NCBI RefSeq assembly: GCF_020382885.2 | Contig: NC_058506.1 | Location: forward strand, 22,592,318 to 22,656,317 | DNA length: 64,000 nt | Source of the DNA: Scatophagus argus | Taxonomy: Eukaryota; Chordata; Actinopteri; Scatophagidae | Direction of reading: 5' to 3' | In this document: piece after piece, positions 1 through 11,285 of the stretch | How positions within the stretch are numbered: position 1 is the stretch's first letter | Layout of the letters: each line of letters begins with the position of its first letter | Position numbers and translations under genes: made by a program | The notes under the pieces: generated by a model | What the model was told of the DNA's origin: nothing | The model's input: the letters and a program-made list of their open reading frames with translations, nothing else | The model's database searches: none

Positions 1-942
1 ACACAATGCAAAGCACTTGTTCTTATGAAACATTTCATATAAGAATTTTCTTATCTCTTTAGACTGCACCCCATAAATAATGGTGTTAAGGCTGCCAGGG
101 ACAATCACAAACAAAATGGTGGCAAGTTTTCTGTAGTCTGCGTATTGAGGGAAACGATGCAGAATAATGACAATAAATCCACTGATCAACATGATCAGAT
201 ACACAACCAAGTGAGTGCTGCAGGTCTTCAAGGCTTTCTTGTTCACAGACTTGTTTTTACCACTCATGCAGACCATTGTTATCTTAGCATATGTGAGAAT
301 TGTGCTGCCTATAGAGGCGGCTTTCAACACTACAGTATAAGTGAGACCATAGACGTTATTGATCAACACACTCTCACAGGAGAGCTTAAACAGGGAAGCA
401 TTGTCACAGAAAGGATTCATGATCACAGTCCTGCATCGGTTGAGACGTATGGTCAGACCGAGCAGAATCCCCACCAAAACGAAGGCCACTCCCCAAGCAG
501 CAACTGTCAGCTTAATCACCATTTTGGTGGTCATTATGGAAGCATAGTGCAGTGGATTGCAAATGGCCACGTATCTGTCATAGGCCATAATCATGAGCAC
601 AGTTTGGGAAGTTGTACCAAACAAGTGTGAAATGAAAGCTTGGACCACACATTGATAATAAGTGATGAGACGCTGAGATGGAGGCACTAAAATATCCGCA
701 AGCAAACGGGGCACAATATTAGTACTACCAATCATGTCACTGACTGACAGGTTGCAGAAAATGACATACATAGGCTGGTGAAGGTTCTTGTCAATCAAAA
801 TTATAATTGAAATGCCTATATTCAGAGCCATTATAACAATGTAGGCAATGAGGAAAAAGAAAAAAACAGGGTACATGGAATCCTTTGAGACCTTTAACCC
901 TTCTATCTGAAGTATGAAGCTGTTGTACGTGTAGTTTTCCAT
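1..942 (-). CDS. olfactory receptor, tandem copy 1 (3' end outside window)
   Basis: Seven-transmembrane odorant receptor of olfactory sensory neurons, signalling through a G protein. The ATG is at 942-940 and the frame stays open to base 1; by alignment with the next copy the stop lies about 8 bases beyond the window. It has an N-glycosylation site at Asn3, the class I-like motif PMYVIFCNLSVSD in TM2, MAYDRYVAICNPLHY at the end of TM3, three extracellular-loop-2 cysteines, KALKTCSTHL before TM6 and NTIIYG in TM7. Two residues stand out: Gln97 beside the conserved TM3 Cys98, where all other copies have Glu, and Phe178 in loop 2, shared with copy 7. No disruption is visible. Upstream lie the shared leader intron and promoter block. 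Fish class I (delta-like) is the likely subgroup, but this is inferred from motifs only. Confidence 0.95.
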   Translation of the reverse strand, partial: MENYTYNSFILQIEGLKVSKDSMYPVFFFFLIAYIVIMALNIGISIIILIDKNLHQPMYVIFCNLSVSDMIGSTNIVPRLLADILVPPSQRLITYYQCVVQAFISHLFGTTSQTVLMIMAYDRYVAICNPLHYASIMTTKMVIKLTVAAWGVAFVLVGILLGLTIRLNRCRTVIMNPFCDNASLFKLSCESVLINNVYGLTYTVVLKAASIGSTILTYAKITMVCMSGKNKSVNKKALKTCSTHLVVYLIMLISGFIVIILHRFPQYADYRKLATILFVIVPGSLNTIIYGVQSKEIRKFLYEMFHKNKCFALC

Positions 943-945
943 CAG

Positions 946-1345
946 CCTGAAATAACAAGTAGAACAATATCCTGTCAGCGTTAGGATACTGACAAAGTCT
1001 TGGCAATCTAGATATCAGAGATACTTGATGTATTAAAAGACAACAGTGGCTGAACAGCAAACACAAACTCTTCTGTTAGAAATGTTCCACAAATAATGTA
1101 AAGATAGCAGCTTGCTTGTAATACATCAATACCTGTTTGTGACACCCGTCTTGTCTGATCACTGGAAGCAGTTAGTACTGAGCAGCAGCAGATAAGGTCT
1201 CAAACCTTTTTTTAAAGAAGCAACGTCAGGGGACTCACTTAGCATTAGGTAATGTGTGATGTAACATCAAGGTATCAGTGTCGTGGCCACAGAAGTGTCA
1301 ATAAGTAGCAATACTCTCACAAAGTTTAAGAATACATCTCATCAA
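946..1345 (-). promoter_or_regulatory. leader exon, leader intron and promoter block of OR copy 1
   Basis: Reading the minus strand, a pyrimidine-rich acceptor (TTGTTATTTCAG) at 958-947 precedes the GCTG-ATG start, with a CTAAC branch-point-like motif further upstream. A donor AACAG|GTATTG has its GT at 1132-1131, giving a 186 bp leader intron (947-1132). The putative non-coding exon runs from 1133 to about 1190. A degenerate TATA box (TTTAAA) lies near 1210. A conserved block containing ACTCACTTAGCATTAGG follows upstream. All parts recur before the other seven copies. Transcript evidence is lacking, so the exon model is inferred. Confidence 0.65.
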
Positions 1346-1379
1346 TTTACCCTTCAGAGTTTGATTTCACATGTTTACC

Positions 1380-1655
1380 CTTATCTTTCCCTTATCTCTT
1401 ATTTTTTTCTATGGCTCACGTACATGTAGTGGTGATTTTGTTTTTCATCATGGCAGCAAAACACTGCGACTTTCTGATTTACCCTAAATTTGGTAATAAG
1501 GATGGAAAAAATAAACTAAATCAACCTGGGAGTTTTCTTAAGTGTTATGCTAACATTTTTGAACAAAAAACAATGTTTTTCATGGATTTTGTTATGAATA
1601 AATATAAATACAGTTGTTTGAACTCATCACAATCAAAAGTACAAAGACACATTAT
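1380..1655. other. AT-rich stretch, no gene seen
   Basis: AT-rich sequence between the OR promoter block and the Ty3 fossil piece. It recurs in unit B (about 7485-7760) and in part upstream of OR copy 4 (20705-20890). The short frames it holds show no recognisable protein. It may be flank of the adjoining fossil. Confidence 0.5.
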
Positions 1656-2262
1656 AGTGCTGATTCTCTTGAACGGTCCACTTCATTCAAGGAAGTGGCA
1701 GAGGTAGTTTTGTCCTACATTTTTCTTTTAAGTGGTTTCCCAAGGGATGTGGTGTCCGATTGGAGTTCCCAGTTTGTCTCTCTATTCTGGAAATCATCCT
1801 GCTCTTCTTTTTGGTGCCAGTGTCAGCCTCTTTGCCAGTTTTCACCGCCAGTACAACAGCCAAACTGAACATCTTCATCAGAGGTCAGAGACCAGCATGT
1901 AGTAGCTCATCTCCCACAACCCAACTTCCTGGAGCTAACATCTTGGTCAGATATTCTCACAACAGACTGTCTTGTTCTTCTACTGGTCTCTCCCCCTGAT
2001 GCTTATGGCAATCAACCACCTTTGTTCCCTGTCCTGACAGAGGAGGTTAGTGTACCGTCCGCTCTGACCTTGGTTTGTCGCTGCACCTGAGTGTGGGTGC
2101 AACAAGTGCTTCTCGGGAGGTTGGCACATCACACGAAGATGGTGGACCACTGACGAAGCCAACTCTTTCCTGTCGAGCCAGCCAGAGTGTATGGCTGTCC
2201 ACTCAAGACCTTCCCTTTGTGTGGCATCCTGTGAGTCACCTCTTTACTTTGTGGGTAAGGTA
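1656..2262 (+). mobile_element. Ty3/gypsy LTR-retrotransposon fossil, integrase region
   Basis: Translated pieces match the end of a Ty3/gypsy integrase: a GFPRDVVSD stretch, a HRQYNSQTE stretch and, further on, VWLSTQDLP. It is a decayed fragment with several breaks and no LTRs. The same fragment occurs in unit B and upstream of OR copy 4, so it was inserted before those OR copies separated. Confidence 0.8.
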
Positions 2263-2274
2263 ATCTTTTCCAAA

Positions 2275-3335
2275 TTTTTTCATCCATTTCCACTGCTACA
2301 TGGGTGACACCCAGCTCTGAATGAACAGAGTCCTGTGCAGAGGGTGGGAGGCGTGTGGCAGAGCTCCGACTGGTACTGGAAATCGGACATATAGAGTGTG
2401 AACAGGACCGGGAAGAGCACTGTTCCCTGAGGTGCTCCGGTGCTGCTCAGCAGGATTTCAGACATGCAGCCACCCAGCCTAACAAACTGCGGTCTCTCTG
2501 AGAGGTAGTCCACAATCCAGGAGATCAGGTGTGAGTCCACTCTCATTCTGTGCAACTTGTCTCTCAGAACAGCGGGCTGGATGGTGTTGAAAGCGCCGGA
2601 GAAGTCGAAGAACATGGTCTTCACCGCGCTGCTCCTGTTATCCAGGTGAGAGTGGGCCTTGCGCAGCAGGTACAGGATGGCGCCGCCCACCCCTACCTTT
2701 GCCTGATAGGCAAACTGCAGGGGGTCCTGGGTGTGCCAGGCCTGGGGTCTAAGGTGGTGGAGAATCAGCTGTTCCAGTGTCTTCATCAGGTGTGACTTTA
2801 GGGCCACCGGTCTGAAGTCGTCGGGCTGTCTCGGGTATGGCTTCTTGGGGACTGGGACAAGACAGGATGTCTTCCACAGGGTTGGAACCTTACCCTGGTG
2901 AATGCTCATGTTGAAGACCTGCTGGAGGGGCTTCTCCAGTTCCATAGCACAGGCCTTGAGCATTCTCGGGCACACCTTGTCGGGACTGGCTGCCTTGCTG
3001 GGGTGGAGTTTCTTCAGCTCCCTGCTGACCTGGTAACAAGTGATGTTGATGGGGGCTGCGTCTGTGTCCTGGCGTTGGGGGGTGAGTATCGAGTGGATTG
3101 AGGGGGAAGGGGACCCATTAGCATGGGGATGGGTGTTGAGCGGTTTGAGAGGGGAATGGCGTAGACTCGCCACTAGCAGCTCCGCGTCTCTGCTACAGCT
3201 CATCTCCTTCACAGCTACATGCCCAGGGTTGCACCATCGGTTGTTCACGTACACTGTGAGTCCCCCTCCTTCCTTCTTACTGCTGTGTTTCCCTGGAGTT
3301 GGAGAAGCTTCTCCCTTGAATAAACAAGGATACAT
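2275..3335 (-). mobile_element. CR1/L2/Rex1-type LINE fragment (reverse transcriptase)
   Basis: The minus strand encodes part of a Jockey-superfamily LINE ORF2. Visible are GKVPTLWKTSCLVPVPKK before the RT core, RT motif A as FDFSGAFNTIQ and motif B as GAPQGTV. The piece stops soon after LFTLYMSDF, before the catalytic xxDD box, so it is truncated at both ends and cannot be active. An open frame of 392 codons (3458-2280) runs through it but begins in flanking DNA. The clade within the superfamily was not resolved. Confidence 0.85.
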
Positions 3336-3674
3336 CAGAATCAGAATTCCTTTATTAATCCCTGGAGGGAAATTCTTGATACCACTTGATACCACTGCTT
3401 CTTTGCCTTTCCACTTGCACCATATAGATATGGGATAGGATAGATAAAATTTATACACTTACACAATGTGATTGTGTACAAAAAGATGAAAAAACACAAT
3501 TGTTTGGGAAGAGATGGACAGAGCTACTGGAGAGGCTGAAGTCAACGGCTTTCATATAACTCCCTTAAACTAAACATTATTTTATTATCAACACCACAAC
3601 TGATGAGATATCACTAAATTCTCAGTGCATTTTCTAAATTATTTGTTAACATAGTTACTGTGGTTGGACTGTGG

Positions 3675-3948
3675 TTGCACTGTTTACTTCACCCACTTGC
3701 ACTATACTCCACCCTGCACTCACTTCTCACATCTCACTTTTGGACTACCTCCAGAAACATATTTATTTTACTTATCTTATTTTATTTTGTGTTACCTTGT
3801 TCTATTTTATTTTATTTTTATTTTATTCTTCTATTATATGTTACTTGTTACGTTCTATGTATGCACCAACCACCAAGACAAATTCCTAGTAATGTGAAAC
3901 CTCTTCCCTTACAATGGCAATAAAGTCTTTCTGATTTCTGATTTCTGA
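3675..3948 (+). mobile_element. LINE 3' end with TGATTTC tail
   Basis: A GC-poor, T-rich segment ends in AATGGCAATAAAGTC followed by short tandem copies of CTGATTT. Short 3'-terminal repeats of this kind are typical of CR1/L2-group LINEs. It interrupts OR flank that continues uninterrupted near 26560 upstream of OR copy 6, which supports insertion. No coding part remains. Confidence 0.6.
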
Positions 3949-5123
3949 TGTGAAAGGGAGTTTCAGACCACATTAACCTTCTATCAGTACTCAGACAGGA
4001 AGCATACAGCTGAGTATAAGTGACTCTAGAAGATCTAGCTAGCTAAAGTTAGCAATATGCTTCTGTACCAAAGCCCTTCAGAAATCTCTTGACCCCTCAG
4101 CCAAGAGATTCAGCAAATATTAGCTATGAATATTGGCTATATACTGTAAGCTGTGTTTCAGGAAGCTAGTTTCAGTTTCTCGCCAGCTTTGTGCCACCTG
4201 GCTAGGTTTGCAAGCTACCTAATTTAGTTAATATTTTGATGCCTGTAGGTAATGCAATGTTAACTTTGTGAGAGATTGAGAAGACAGGCCATGTGGTAAC
4301 AAATTGTTGTTCCCAAGTTACATTTTACTTGTGATAAACAATGATGGCACAGGCCATAACAGAGCTTTCTACCTACTATTTAACTTTATGTTACATCAAC
4401 GTTAGCTAATATCAGTTTGGACATAAACGCTAGTGTAACACGATGCTGTACCACTTCCTTAACTGGGTGAGAGAGCTACAGATGTGACAGTAGAGAGAGG
4501 AGACTGAGTAAAGCGCCTCCACTTGCATAAAAAATGTACGTGTAAATAGGCGTTACGTTCAGACTGCTTAGTTTGAGTGTGAATACACAGTTGCAGATCA
4601 GATAGGCTGTATAACTTGACATAGTCCTGGCACTTGGTGTTTTGAGCTCCTTTCTCTCTCTCTCAATCACTCAGTCTTTCCCACACTCAGGGTGAGATAC
4701 TTTACAGGTGTTATTGCTGTTGGACTTGACTCAGCTTCCAACAACAAAGCTGGTCAAACTTTTTTAATCAAAATGTTCCACAAATAATGTAAAAATAGCA
4801 GCAATAACACATGTAAAGTTAAACATCTTTACATGTTGTCTTACATGGCATCTTTACATGTTCTGACTATATTTAGGAACCATAAAAATGTATTTTTTGT
4901 GCTTGTAATACATCAACACATATTTCTGACATCCATCTTTTTTTGTCACTAGAAGCAGTTCATATTGACTAGCAGCAGATCAGGTGTCATACTTATTTTA
5001 TAGATGCAGTCTTTAGTTTTAAGTTTAAGAATACATCTCATCCACTTCCCCCTACAAGGAACAATTTTACGCATTTCCAACAACAATTTTCCTTATCCCA
5101 TATTTTATTCTATGGCTCACATA
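3949..5123. other. non-coding OR flank, no gene seen
   Basis: No gene is recognised. Much of it (about 3950-4500) is homologous to 26570-27090 downstream of OR copy 6 and, in shorter pieces, to 18150-18330 and 38935-39190. It is therefore part of the older duplicated OR intergenic DNA. Confidence 0.6.
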
Positions 5124-5243
5124 CAGTATGGACAAATGTATTGGGACAGTTGACCATTTTCACAAAGTGAATTCTAAATTAATAGATATTCCTATGGAGA
5201 TGGTCCCTCCTTTGCAGTTATAACAGTTTCCATTCTTCTGAGA
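5124..5243. mobile_element. Tc1-like transposon end fragment
   Basis: Begins with ACAGTATGGACAAATGTATTG, close to the terminal sequence of teleost Tc1-like elements, and ends in TATAACAGTTTCCATTCTTC before being cut by LINE sequence. No transposase frame remains. Confidence 0.5.
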
Positions 5244-6027
5244 CTGACAACACTGACGCCCTGTACAGAAAGGGCCAGAGCAGACTCTTCCTGCTCAGGA
5301 AGCTGAGGGCCTTTGGAATACAGGATGCACTGCTCAGGAGCTTTTATGACTCTGTGTTGACATGAGCCATCTTTTATGGTGTGGTCTGCTGGAAAGGCAG
5401 CATCTCTGCCCGGGACAAAAAGAGGCTGGACAGACTGGTGAGGAGGGCCGCCTCAGTCCTGGGCTGCCCCCTGGACTCGGTGGACGAGGTGGGTGACAGG
5501 AGGACGATATCCAAGCTGTCGTCCATGCTGGAGACCCCCTCCCACCCCATGCAGGACACTCTGACAGCACTGGGCAGCTCCTTCAGTGACAGACTGCTAC
5601 ACCCGCTCTGTGTGGAGGAGGTACCACCGCTCCTTCCTGCCCCCTGCTGTCAGACTCCACAACAAGTACAGCTGATAGACTGGACATTTAAGCTGTTGAA
5701 TGTGTTAACAATAAATCATGTGCAATAATGGGACAAATGGTCACACCAGACCTACAATAATACATGTGTAATTGTGCAATAATCCTTACTCATGTAACAC
5801 TACTACAAGGATTAGTACCTACATACTTAGTCCCTGAAACAAATCTGTACAATAATCAATCCATCCACTAATCATAACTTGAGGGACTCTAGTGTAAATA
5901 GTCTTTTTCTTTTCTGTACTGTGTACAGCTGCAGGTACTTGTTTCCTGTGTATTTATTCTTTCTGAATGCTCATCCTTCCCTTTAAGCTTGCATGCTTTG
6001 CACCCTCTCCTGTTTGCTGCTGTAATC
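5240..6027 (+). mobile_element. CR1/L2/Rex1-type LINE, ORF2 C-terminus and 3' UTR
   Basis: The plus strand encodes the C-terminal part of a LINE ORF2 (ARDKKRLDRLVRRAASVLG, then SFSDRLLHPLC) up to about 5728, followed by 3' UTR. The same family lies in opposite orientation at 30576-31860. It is truncated on both sides and directly abuts OR 3' flank at its right end. Confidence 0.8.
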
Positions 6028-6089
6028 AATGGAATCCTGTGCAATCGTTCATCTACAGACATTTATTTACATATTGACAAAGTAGGCTT

Positions 6090-7040
6090 TTATATTTTAC
6101 ACAATGCGAAGCAGTTTTTCCTATGAAACACTTCATGTAAGAATTTTCTTATCTCTTTAGACTGCACCCCATAAATAATGGTGTTAAGGCTGCCAGGGAC
6201 AATCACAAACAGAACAGCGGCAAGTTTTCTATAGTCTGTGTATTGAGGGAAACGATGCAGAATAATGCCAATAAATCCACTGAGCAACATGATCAGATAC
6301 ACAACCAAGTGAGTGCTGCAAGTCTTCAAGGCTTTCTTGTTCAAAGACTTGTTTTTACCACTCACACAGACCATTGTTATCTTAGCATATGTGAGAATTG
6401 TGCTGCCTATAGAGGCGACTTTCAACACTACAGTGAAAGTGAGACCATAGACGTTATTGATCAACACACTCTCACAGGAGAGCTTAAACAGGGAAGCATT
6501 GTCACAGTATGGATTCATGATCACAGTCCTGCATCGGTTGAGACGTATGGTCAGACCGAGCAGAATCCCCACCAAAACGAAGGCCACTCCCCAAGCAGCA
6601 ACTGTCAGCTTAATCACCATTTTGGTGGTCATTATGGAAGCATAGTGCAGTGGATTGCAAATGGCCACGTATCTGTCATAGGCCATAATCATGAGCACAG
6701 TTTGGGAAGTTGTACCAAACAGGTGTGTGATGAAAGCTTGGACCACACATTCATAATAAGTGATGAGACGCTGAGATGGAGGCACTAAAATATCCGCAAG
6801 CAAACGGGGCACAATATTAGTACTACCAATCATGTCACTGACTGACAGGTTGCAGAAAATGACATACATAGGCTGGTGAAGGTTCTTGTCCATCAAAATT
6901 ATAATAGAAATGCCTATATTCAGAGCCATTGTAACAATGTAGGCAATGAGTAAAAAGAAAAAAACAGGGTACATGGAATCCTTTGAGACCTTTAACCCTT
7001 CTATCTGAAGTATGAAGCTGTTGTACGTGTAGTTTTCCAT
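6090..7040 (-). CDS. olfactory receptor, tandem copy 2
   Basis: Complete single-exon OR of 316 residues. TM1 is about residues 25-50, TM2 57-80, TM3 95-120, TM4 140-162, TM5 195-220, TM6 240-262 and TM7 272-292. Key motifs are MAYDRYVAICNPLHY (119-133), loop-2 cysteines at 170, 179 and 189, and NTIIYG in TM7. A possible AATAAA signal lies about 25 bases after the stop (6067-6062). Met50 is shared with copy 8; most other copies have Ile. The start is fixed by alignment of all copies and by the adjacent leader acceptor. It differs from its neighbours at only a few per cent of residues. Confidence 0.97.
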   Translation of the reverse strand: MENYTYNSFILQIEGLKVSKDSMYPVFFFLLIAYIVTMALNIGISIIILMDKNLHQPMYVIFCNLSVSDMIGSTNIVPRLLADILVPPSQRLITYYECVVQAFITHLFGTTSQTVLMIMAYDRYVAICNPLHYASIMTTKMVIKLTVAAWGVAFVLVGILLGLTIRLNRCRTVIMNPYCDNASLFKLSCESVLINNVYGLTFTVVLKVASIGSTILTYAKITMVCVSGKNKSLNKKALKTCSTHLVVYLIMLLSGFIGIILHRFPQYTDYRKLAAVLFVIVPGSLNTIIYGVQSKEIRKFLHEVFHRKNCFALCKI

Positions 7041-7043
7041 CAG

Positions 7044-7440
7044 CCTGAAATAACAAGTAGAACAATATCCTGTCAGTGTTAGGATACTGACAAAGTCTTG
7101 GCAATCTAGATATCAAAGACACTTGATGTATTAAAAGACAACAGTGGCTGAACAGCAAACACAAACTCTTCTGTTAGAAATGTTCCACAAATAATGTAAA
7201 GATAGCAGCTTGCTTGTAATACATCAATACCTGTTTGTGACATCCGTCTTGTCTCATCACTGGAAGCAGTTAGTACTGAGCAGCAGCAGATAAGGTCTCA
7301 AACCTTTTTTTAAAAAAGCAATTTTAACGTCAGGGGACTCACTTAGCATTAGGTAATGTGTGATGTAACATCAAGGTATCAGTGTCGTGGCCACAGAAGT
7401 GTCAATAAGTAGCAATACTCTCACAAAGTTTAAGAATACA
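7044..7440 (-). promoter_or_regulatory. leader exon, intron and promoter block of OR copy 2
   Basis: Acceptor TTCAG ends at 7045 and the donor GT is at 7230-7229, giving a 186 bp leader intron. The putative leader exon starts about 55 bases further up. A TTTAAA box lies near 7308-7313. The ACTCACTTAGCATTAGG block lies at about 7337-7353. Confidence 0.65.
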
Positions 7441-7764
7441 TCTCATCAATTTCCCCTTCAGAGTTTGATTTCACATGTTTACCCTTATCTTTCCCTTATC
7501 TCTTATTTTTTTCTATGGCTCATGTACATGTAGTGGTGATTTTGTTTTTAATCATGGCAGCAAAACACTGCGACTTTCTGATTTACCCTAAATTTGGTAA
7601 TAAGGATGTAAAAAATAAACTAAATCAACCTGGGAGTTTTCTTAAGTGTTATGCTAACATTTTTGAACAAAAAAACAATGTTTTTCATGGATTTTGTTAT
7701 GAATAAATATAAATACAGTTGTTTGAACTCATCACAATCAAAAGTACAAAGACACATTATAGGG

Positions 7765-8367
7765 CTGATTCTCTTGAACGGTCCACTTCATTCAAGGAAG
7801 TGGCAGAGGTAGTTTTGTCCTACATTTTTCTTTTAAGTGGTTTCCCAAGGGATGTGGTGTCCGATTGGAGTTCCCAGTTAGTCTCTCAATTCTGGAAAGC
7901 ATCCTGCTCTTCTTTTTGGTGCCAGTGTCAGCCTCTTTGCCAGTTTTCACCGCCAGTACAACAGCCAAACTGAACATCTTCATCAGAGGTCAGAGACCAG
8001 CATGTAGTAGCTCATCTCCCACAACCCAACTTCCTGGAGCTAACATCTTGGTCAGATATTCTCACAACAGACTGTCTTGTTCTTCTACTGGTCTCTCCCC
8101 CTGATGCTTATGGCAATCAACCACCTTTGTTCCCTGTCCTGACAGAGGAGGTTAGTGTACCGTCCGCTCTGACCTTGGTTTGTCGCTGCACCTGAGTGTG
8201 GGTGCAACAAGTGCTTCTCGGGAGGTTGGCACATCACAAGAAGATGGTGGACCACTGACGAAGCCAACTCTTTCCTGTCGAGCCAGCCAGAGTGTATGGC
8301 TGTCCACTCAAGACCTTCCCTTTGTGTGGCATCCTGTGAGTCACCTCTTTACTTTGTGGGTAAGGTA
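7765..8367 (+). mobile_element. Ty3/gypsy fossil, integrase region (unit B copy)
   Basis: Unit B duplicate of the fossil at 1656-2262. It arose with the segment and is not a separate insertion. Broken, without LTRs. Confidence 0.8.
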
Positions 8368-8379
8368 ATCTTTTCCAAA

Positions 8380-9440
8380 TTTTTTCATCCATTTCCACTG
8401 CTACATGGGTGACACCCAGCTCTGAATGAACAGAGTCCTGTGCGGAGGGTGGGAGGCGTGTGGCAGAGCTCCGACTGGTACTGGAAATCGGACATATAGA
8501 GTGTGAACAGGACCGGGAAGAGCACTGTTCCCTGAGGTGCTCCGGTGCTGCTCAGCAGGGTTTCAGACATGCAGCCACCCAGCCTAACAAACTGCGGTCT
8601 CTCTGAGAGGTAGTCCACAATCCAGGAGATCAGGTGTGAGTCCACTCTCATTCTGTGCAACTTGTCTCTCAGAACAGCGGGCTGGATGGTGTTGAAAGCG
8701 CTGGAGAAGTCGAAGAACTTGGTCTTCACCGCGCTGCTCCTGTTATCCAGGTGAGAGTGGGCCTTGCGCAGCAGGTACAGGATGGCGCCGCCCACCCCTA
8801 CCTTTGCCTGATAGGCAAACTGCAGGGGGTCCTGGGTGTGCCAGGCCTGGGGTCTAAGGTGGTGGAGAATCAGCTGTTCCAGTGTCTTCATCAGGTGTGA
8901 CTTTAGGGCCACCGGTCTGAAGTCGTCGGGCTGTCTCGGGTATGGCTTCTTGGGGACTGGGACAAGACAGGATGTCTTCCACAGGGTTGGAACCTTACCC
9001 TGGTGAATGCTCATGTTGAAGACCTGCTGGAGGGGCTTCTCCAGTTCCATAGCACAGGCCTTGAGCATTCTCGGGCACACCTTGTCGGGACTGGCTGCCT
9101 TGCTGGGGTGGAGTTTCTTCAGCTCCCTGCTGACCTGGTAACAAGTGATGTTGATGGGGGCTGCGTCTGTGTCCTGGCGTTGGGGGGTGAGTATCGAGTG
9201 GATTGAGGGGGAAGGGGACCCATTAGCATGGGGATGGGTGTTGAGCGGTTTGAGAGGGGAATGGCGTAGACTCGCCACTAGCAGCTCCGCGTCTCTGCTA
9301 CAGCTCATCTCCTTCACAGCTACATGCCCAGGGTTGCACCATCGGTTGTTCACGTACACTGTGAGTCCCCCTCCTTCCTTCTTACTGCTGTGTTTCCCTG
9401 GAGTTGGAGAAGCTTCTCCCTTGAATAAACAAGGATACCA
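8380..9440 (-). mobile_element. CR1/L2/Rex1-type LINE fragment (unit B copy)
   Basis: Unit B duplicate of the LINE piece at 2275-3335, again with RT motifs A and B but no catalytic xxDD box. RT motif A reads FDFSSAFNTIQ here, the usual family form, against FDFSGAFNTIQ in unit A. Confidence 0.85.
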
Positions 9441-9721
9441 CTGCTTCTTTGCCTTTCCACTTGCACCATATAGATATGGGATAGGATAGATAAAATTTAT
9501 ACACTTACACAATGTGATTGTGTACAAAAAGATGAAAAAAACACAATTGTTTGGGAAGAGATGGACAGAGCTACTGGAGAGGCTGAAGTCAACGGCTTTC
9601 ATATAACTCCCTTAAACTAAACATTATTTTATTATCAACACCACAACTGATGAGATATCACTAAATTCTCGGTGCATTTTCTAAATTATTTGTTAAAATA
9701 GTTACTGTGGTTGGACTGTGG

Positions 9722-9995
9722 TTGCACTGTTTACCTCACCCACTTGCACTATACTCCACCCTGCACTCACTTCTCACATCTCACTTTTGGACTACCTCCA
9801 GAAACATATTTATTTTACTTATCTTATTTTATTTTGTGTTACCTTATTCTATTTTATTTTATTTTTATTTTATTCTTCTATTATATGTTACTTGTTACGT
9901 TCTATGTGTGCACCAATCACCAAGACAAATTCCTAGTAATGTGAAACCTCTTCACTTACAATGGCAATAAAGTCTTTCTGATTTCTGATTTCTGA
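9722..9995 (+). mobile_element. LINE 3' end with TGATTTC tail (unit B copy)
   Basis: Duplicate of 3675-3948, with the same tandem CTGATTT ending. Confidence 0.6.
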
Positions 9996-11164
9996 TGTGA
10001 AAGGGAGTTTCAGACCACATTAACCTTCTATCAGTACTCAGACAGGAAGCATACAGCTGAGTATAAGTGACTCTAGAAGATCTAGCTAGCTAAAGTTAGC
10101 AATATGCTTCTGTACCAAAGCCCTTCAGAAATCTCTTGACCCCTCAGCCAAGAGATTTAGCAAATATTAGCTATGAATATTGGCTATATACTGTAAGCTG
10201 TGTTTCAGGAAGCTAGTTTCAGTTTCTCGCCAGCTTTGTGCCACCTGGCTAGGTTTGCAAGCTACCTAATTTAGTTAATATTTTGATGCCTGTAGGTAAT
10301 GCAATGTTAACTTTGTGAGAGATTGAGAAGACAGGCCATGTGGTAACAAATTGTTGTTCCCAAGTTACATTTTACTTGTGATAAACAATGATGGCACAGG
10401 CCATAACAGAGCTTTCTACCTACTATTTAACTTTATGTTACATCAACGTTAGCTAATATCAGTTTGGACATAAACGCTAGTGTAACACGATGCTGTACCA
10501 CTTCCTTAACTGGGTGAGAGAGCTACAGATGTGACAGTAGAGAGATCAGACTGAGTAAAGCGCCTCCACTTGCATAAAAAATGTACGTGTAAATAGGCGT
10601 TACGTTCAGACTGCTTAGTTTGAGTGTGAATACACAGTTGCAGATCAGATAGGCTGTATAACTTGACATAGTCCTGGCACTTGGTGTTTTGAGCTCCTTT
10701 CTCTCTCTCTCAATCACTCAGTCTTTCCCACACTCAGGGTGAGATACTTTACAGGTTGCTGTTGGACTTGACTCAGCTTCCAACAACAAAGCTGGTCAAA
10801 CTTTTTTAATCAAAATGTTCCACAAATAATGTAAAAATAGCAGCAATAACACATGTAAAGTTAAACATCTTTACATGTTGTCTTACATGGCATCTTTACA
10901 TGTTCTGACTATATTTAGGAACCATAAAAATGTATGTTTTGTGCTTGTAATACATCAACACATATTTCTGACATCCATCTTTTTTTGTCACTAGAAGCAG
11001 TTCATATTGACTAGCAGCAGATCAGGTGTCATACTTATTTTATAGATGCAGTCTTTAGTTTTAAGTTTAAGAATACATCTCATCCACTTCCCCCTACAAG
11101 GAACAATTTTACACATTTCCAACAACAATTTTCCTTATCCCATATTTTATTCTATGGCTCACAT
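9996..11164. other. non-coding OR flank, no gene seen (unit B copy)
   Basis: Duplicate of 3949-5123. No gene recognised. Confidence 0.6.
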
Positions 11165-11285
11165 ACAGTATGGACAAATGTATTGGGACAGTTGACCATT
11201 TTCACAAAGTGAATTCTAAATTAATAGATATTCCTATGGAGATGGTCCCTCCTTTGCAGTTATAACAGTTTCCATTCTTCTGAGA
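11165..11285. mobile_element. Tc1-like end fragment (unit B copy)
   Basis: Duplicate of 5124-5243, again cut by LINE sequence. Confidence 0.5.

Larger units (their letters stand above)
1..6098. repeat. tandem duplication unit A (OR copy 1 plus about 5 kb flank)
   Basis: This span aligns with 6099-12136 from end to end in the same order: OR gene, leader, Ty3 fossil piece, LINE piece, LINE tail, unique flank, Tc1 scrap, second LINE piece. Differences by eye are scattered single bases and a few indels, the largest being about 60 bp near 3335-3395 that is present only here. The unit junction falls inside the 3' part of the OR genes, which points to unequal crossing-over between OR copies. Confidence 0.9.

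Noticed and set aside
6243-6788. Long antisense plus-strand frames (161-181 codons) inside several OR copies
   Set aside because: They lie wholly opposite the OR coding exon, recur because the ORs are near-identical, begin at no promoter-like site and resemble no protein. They are frame shadows.
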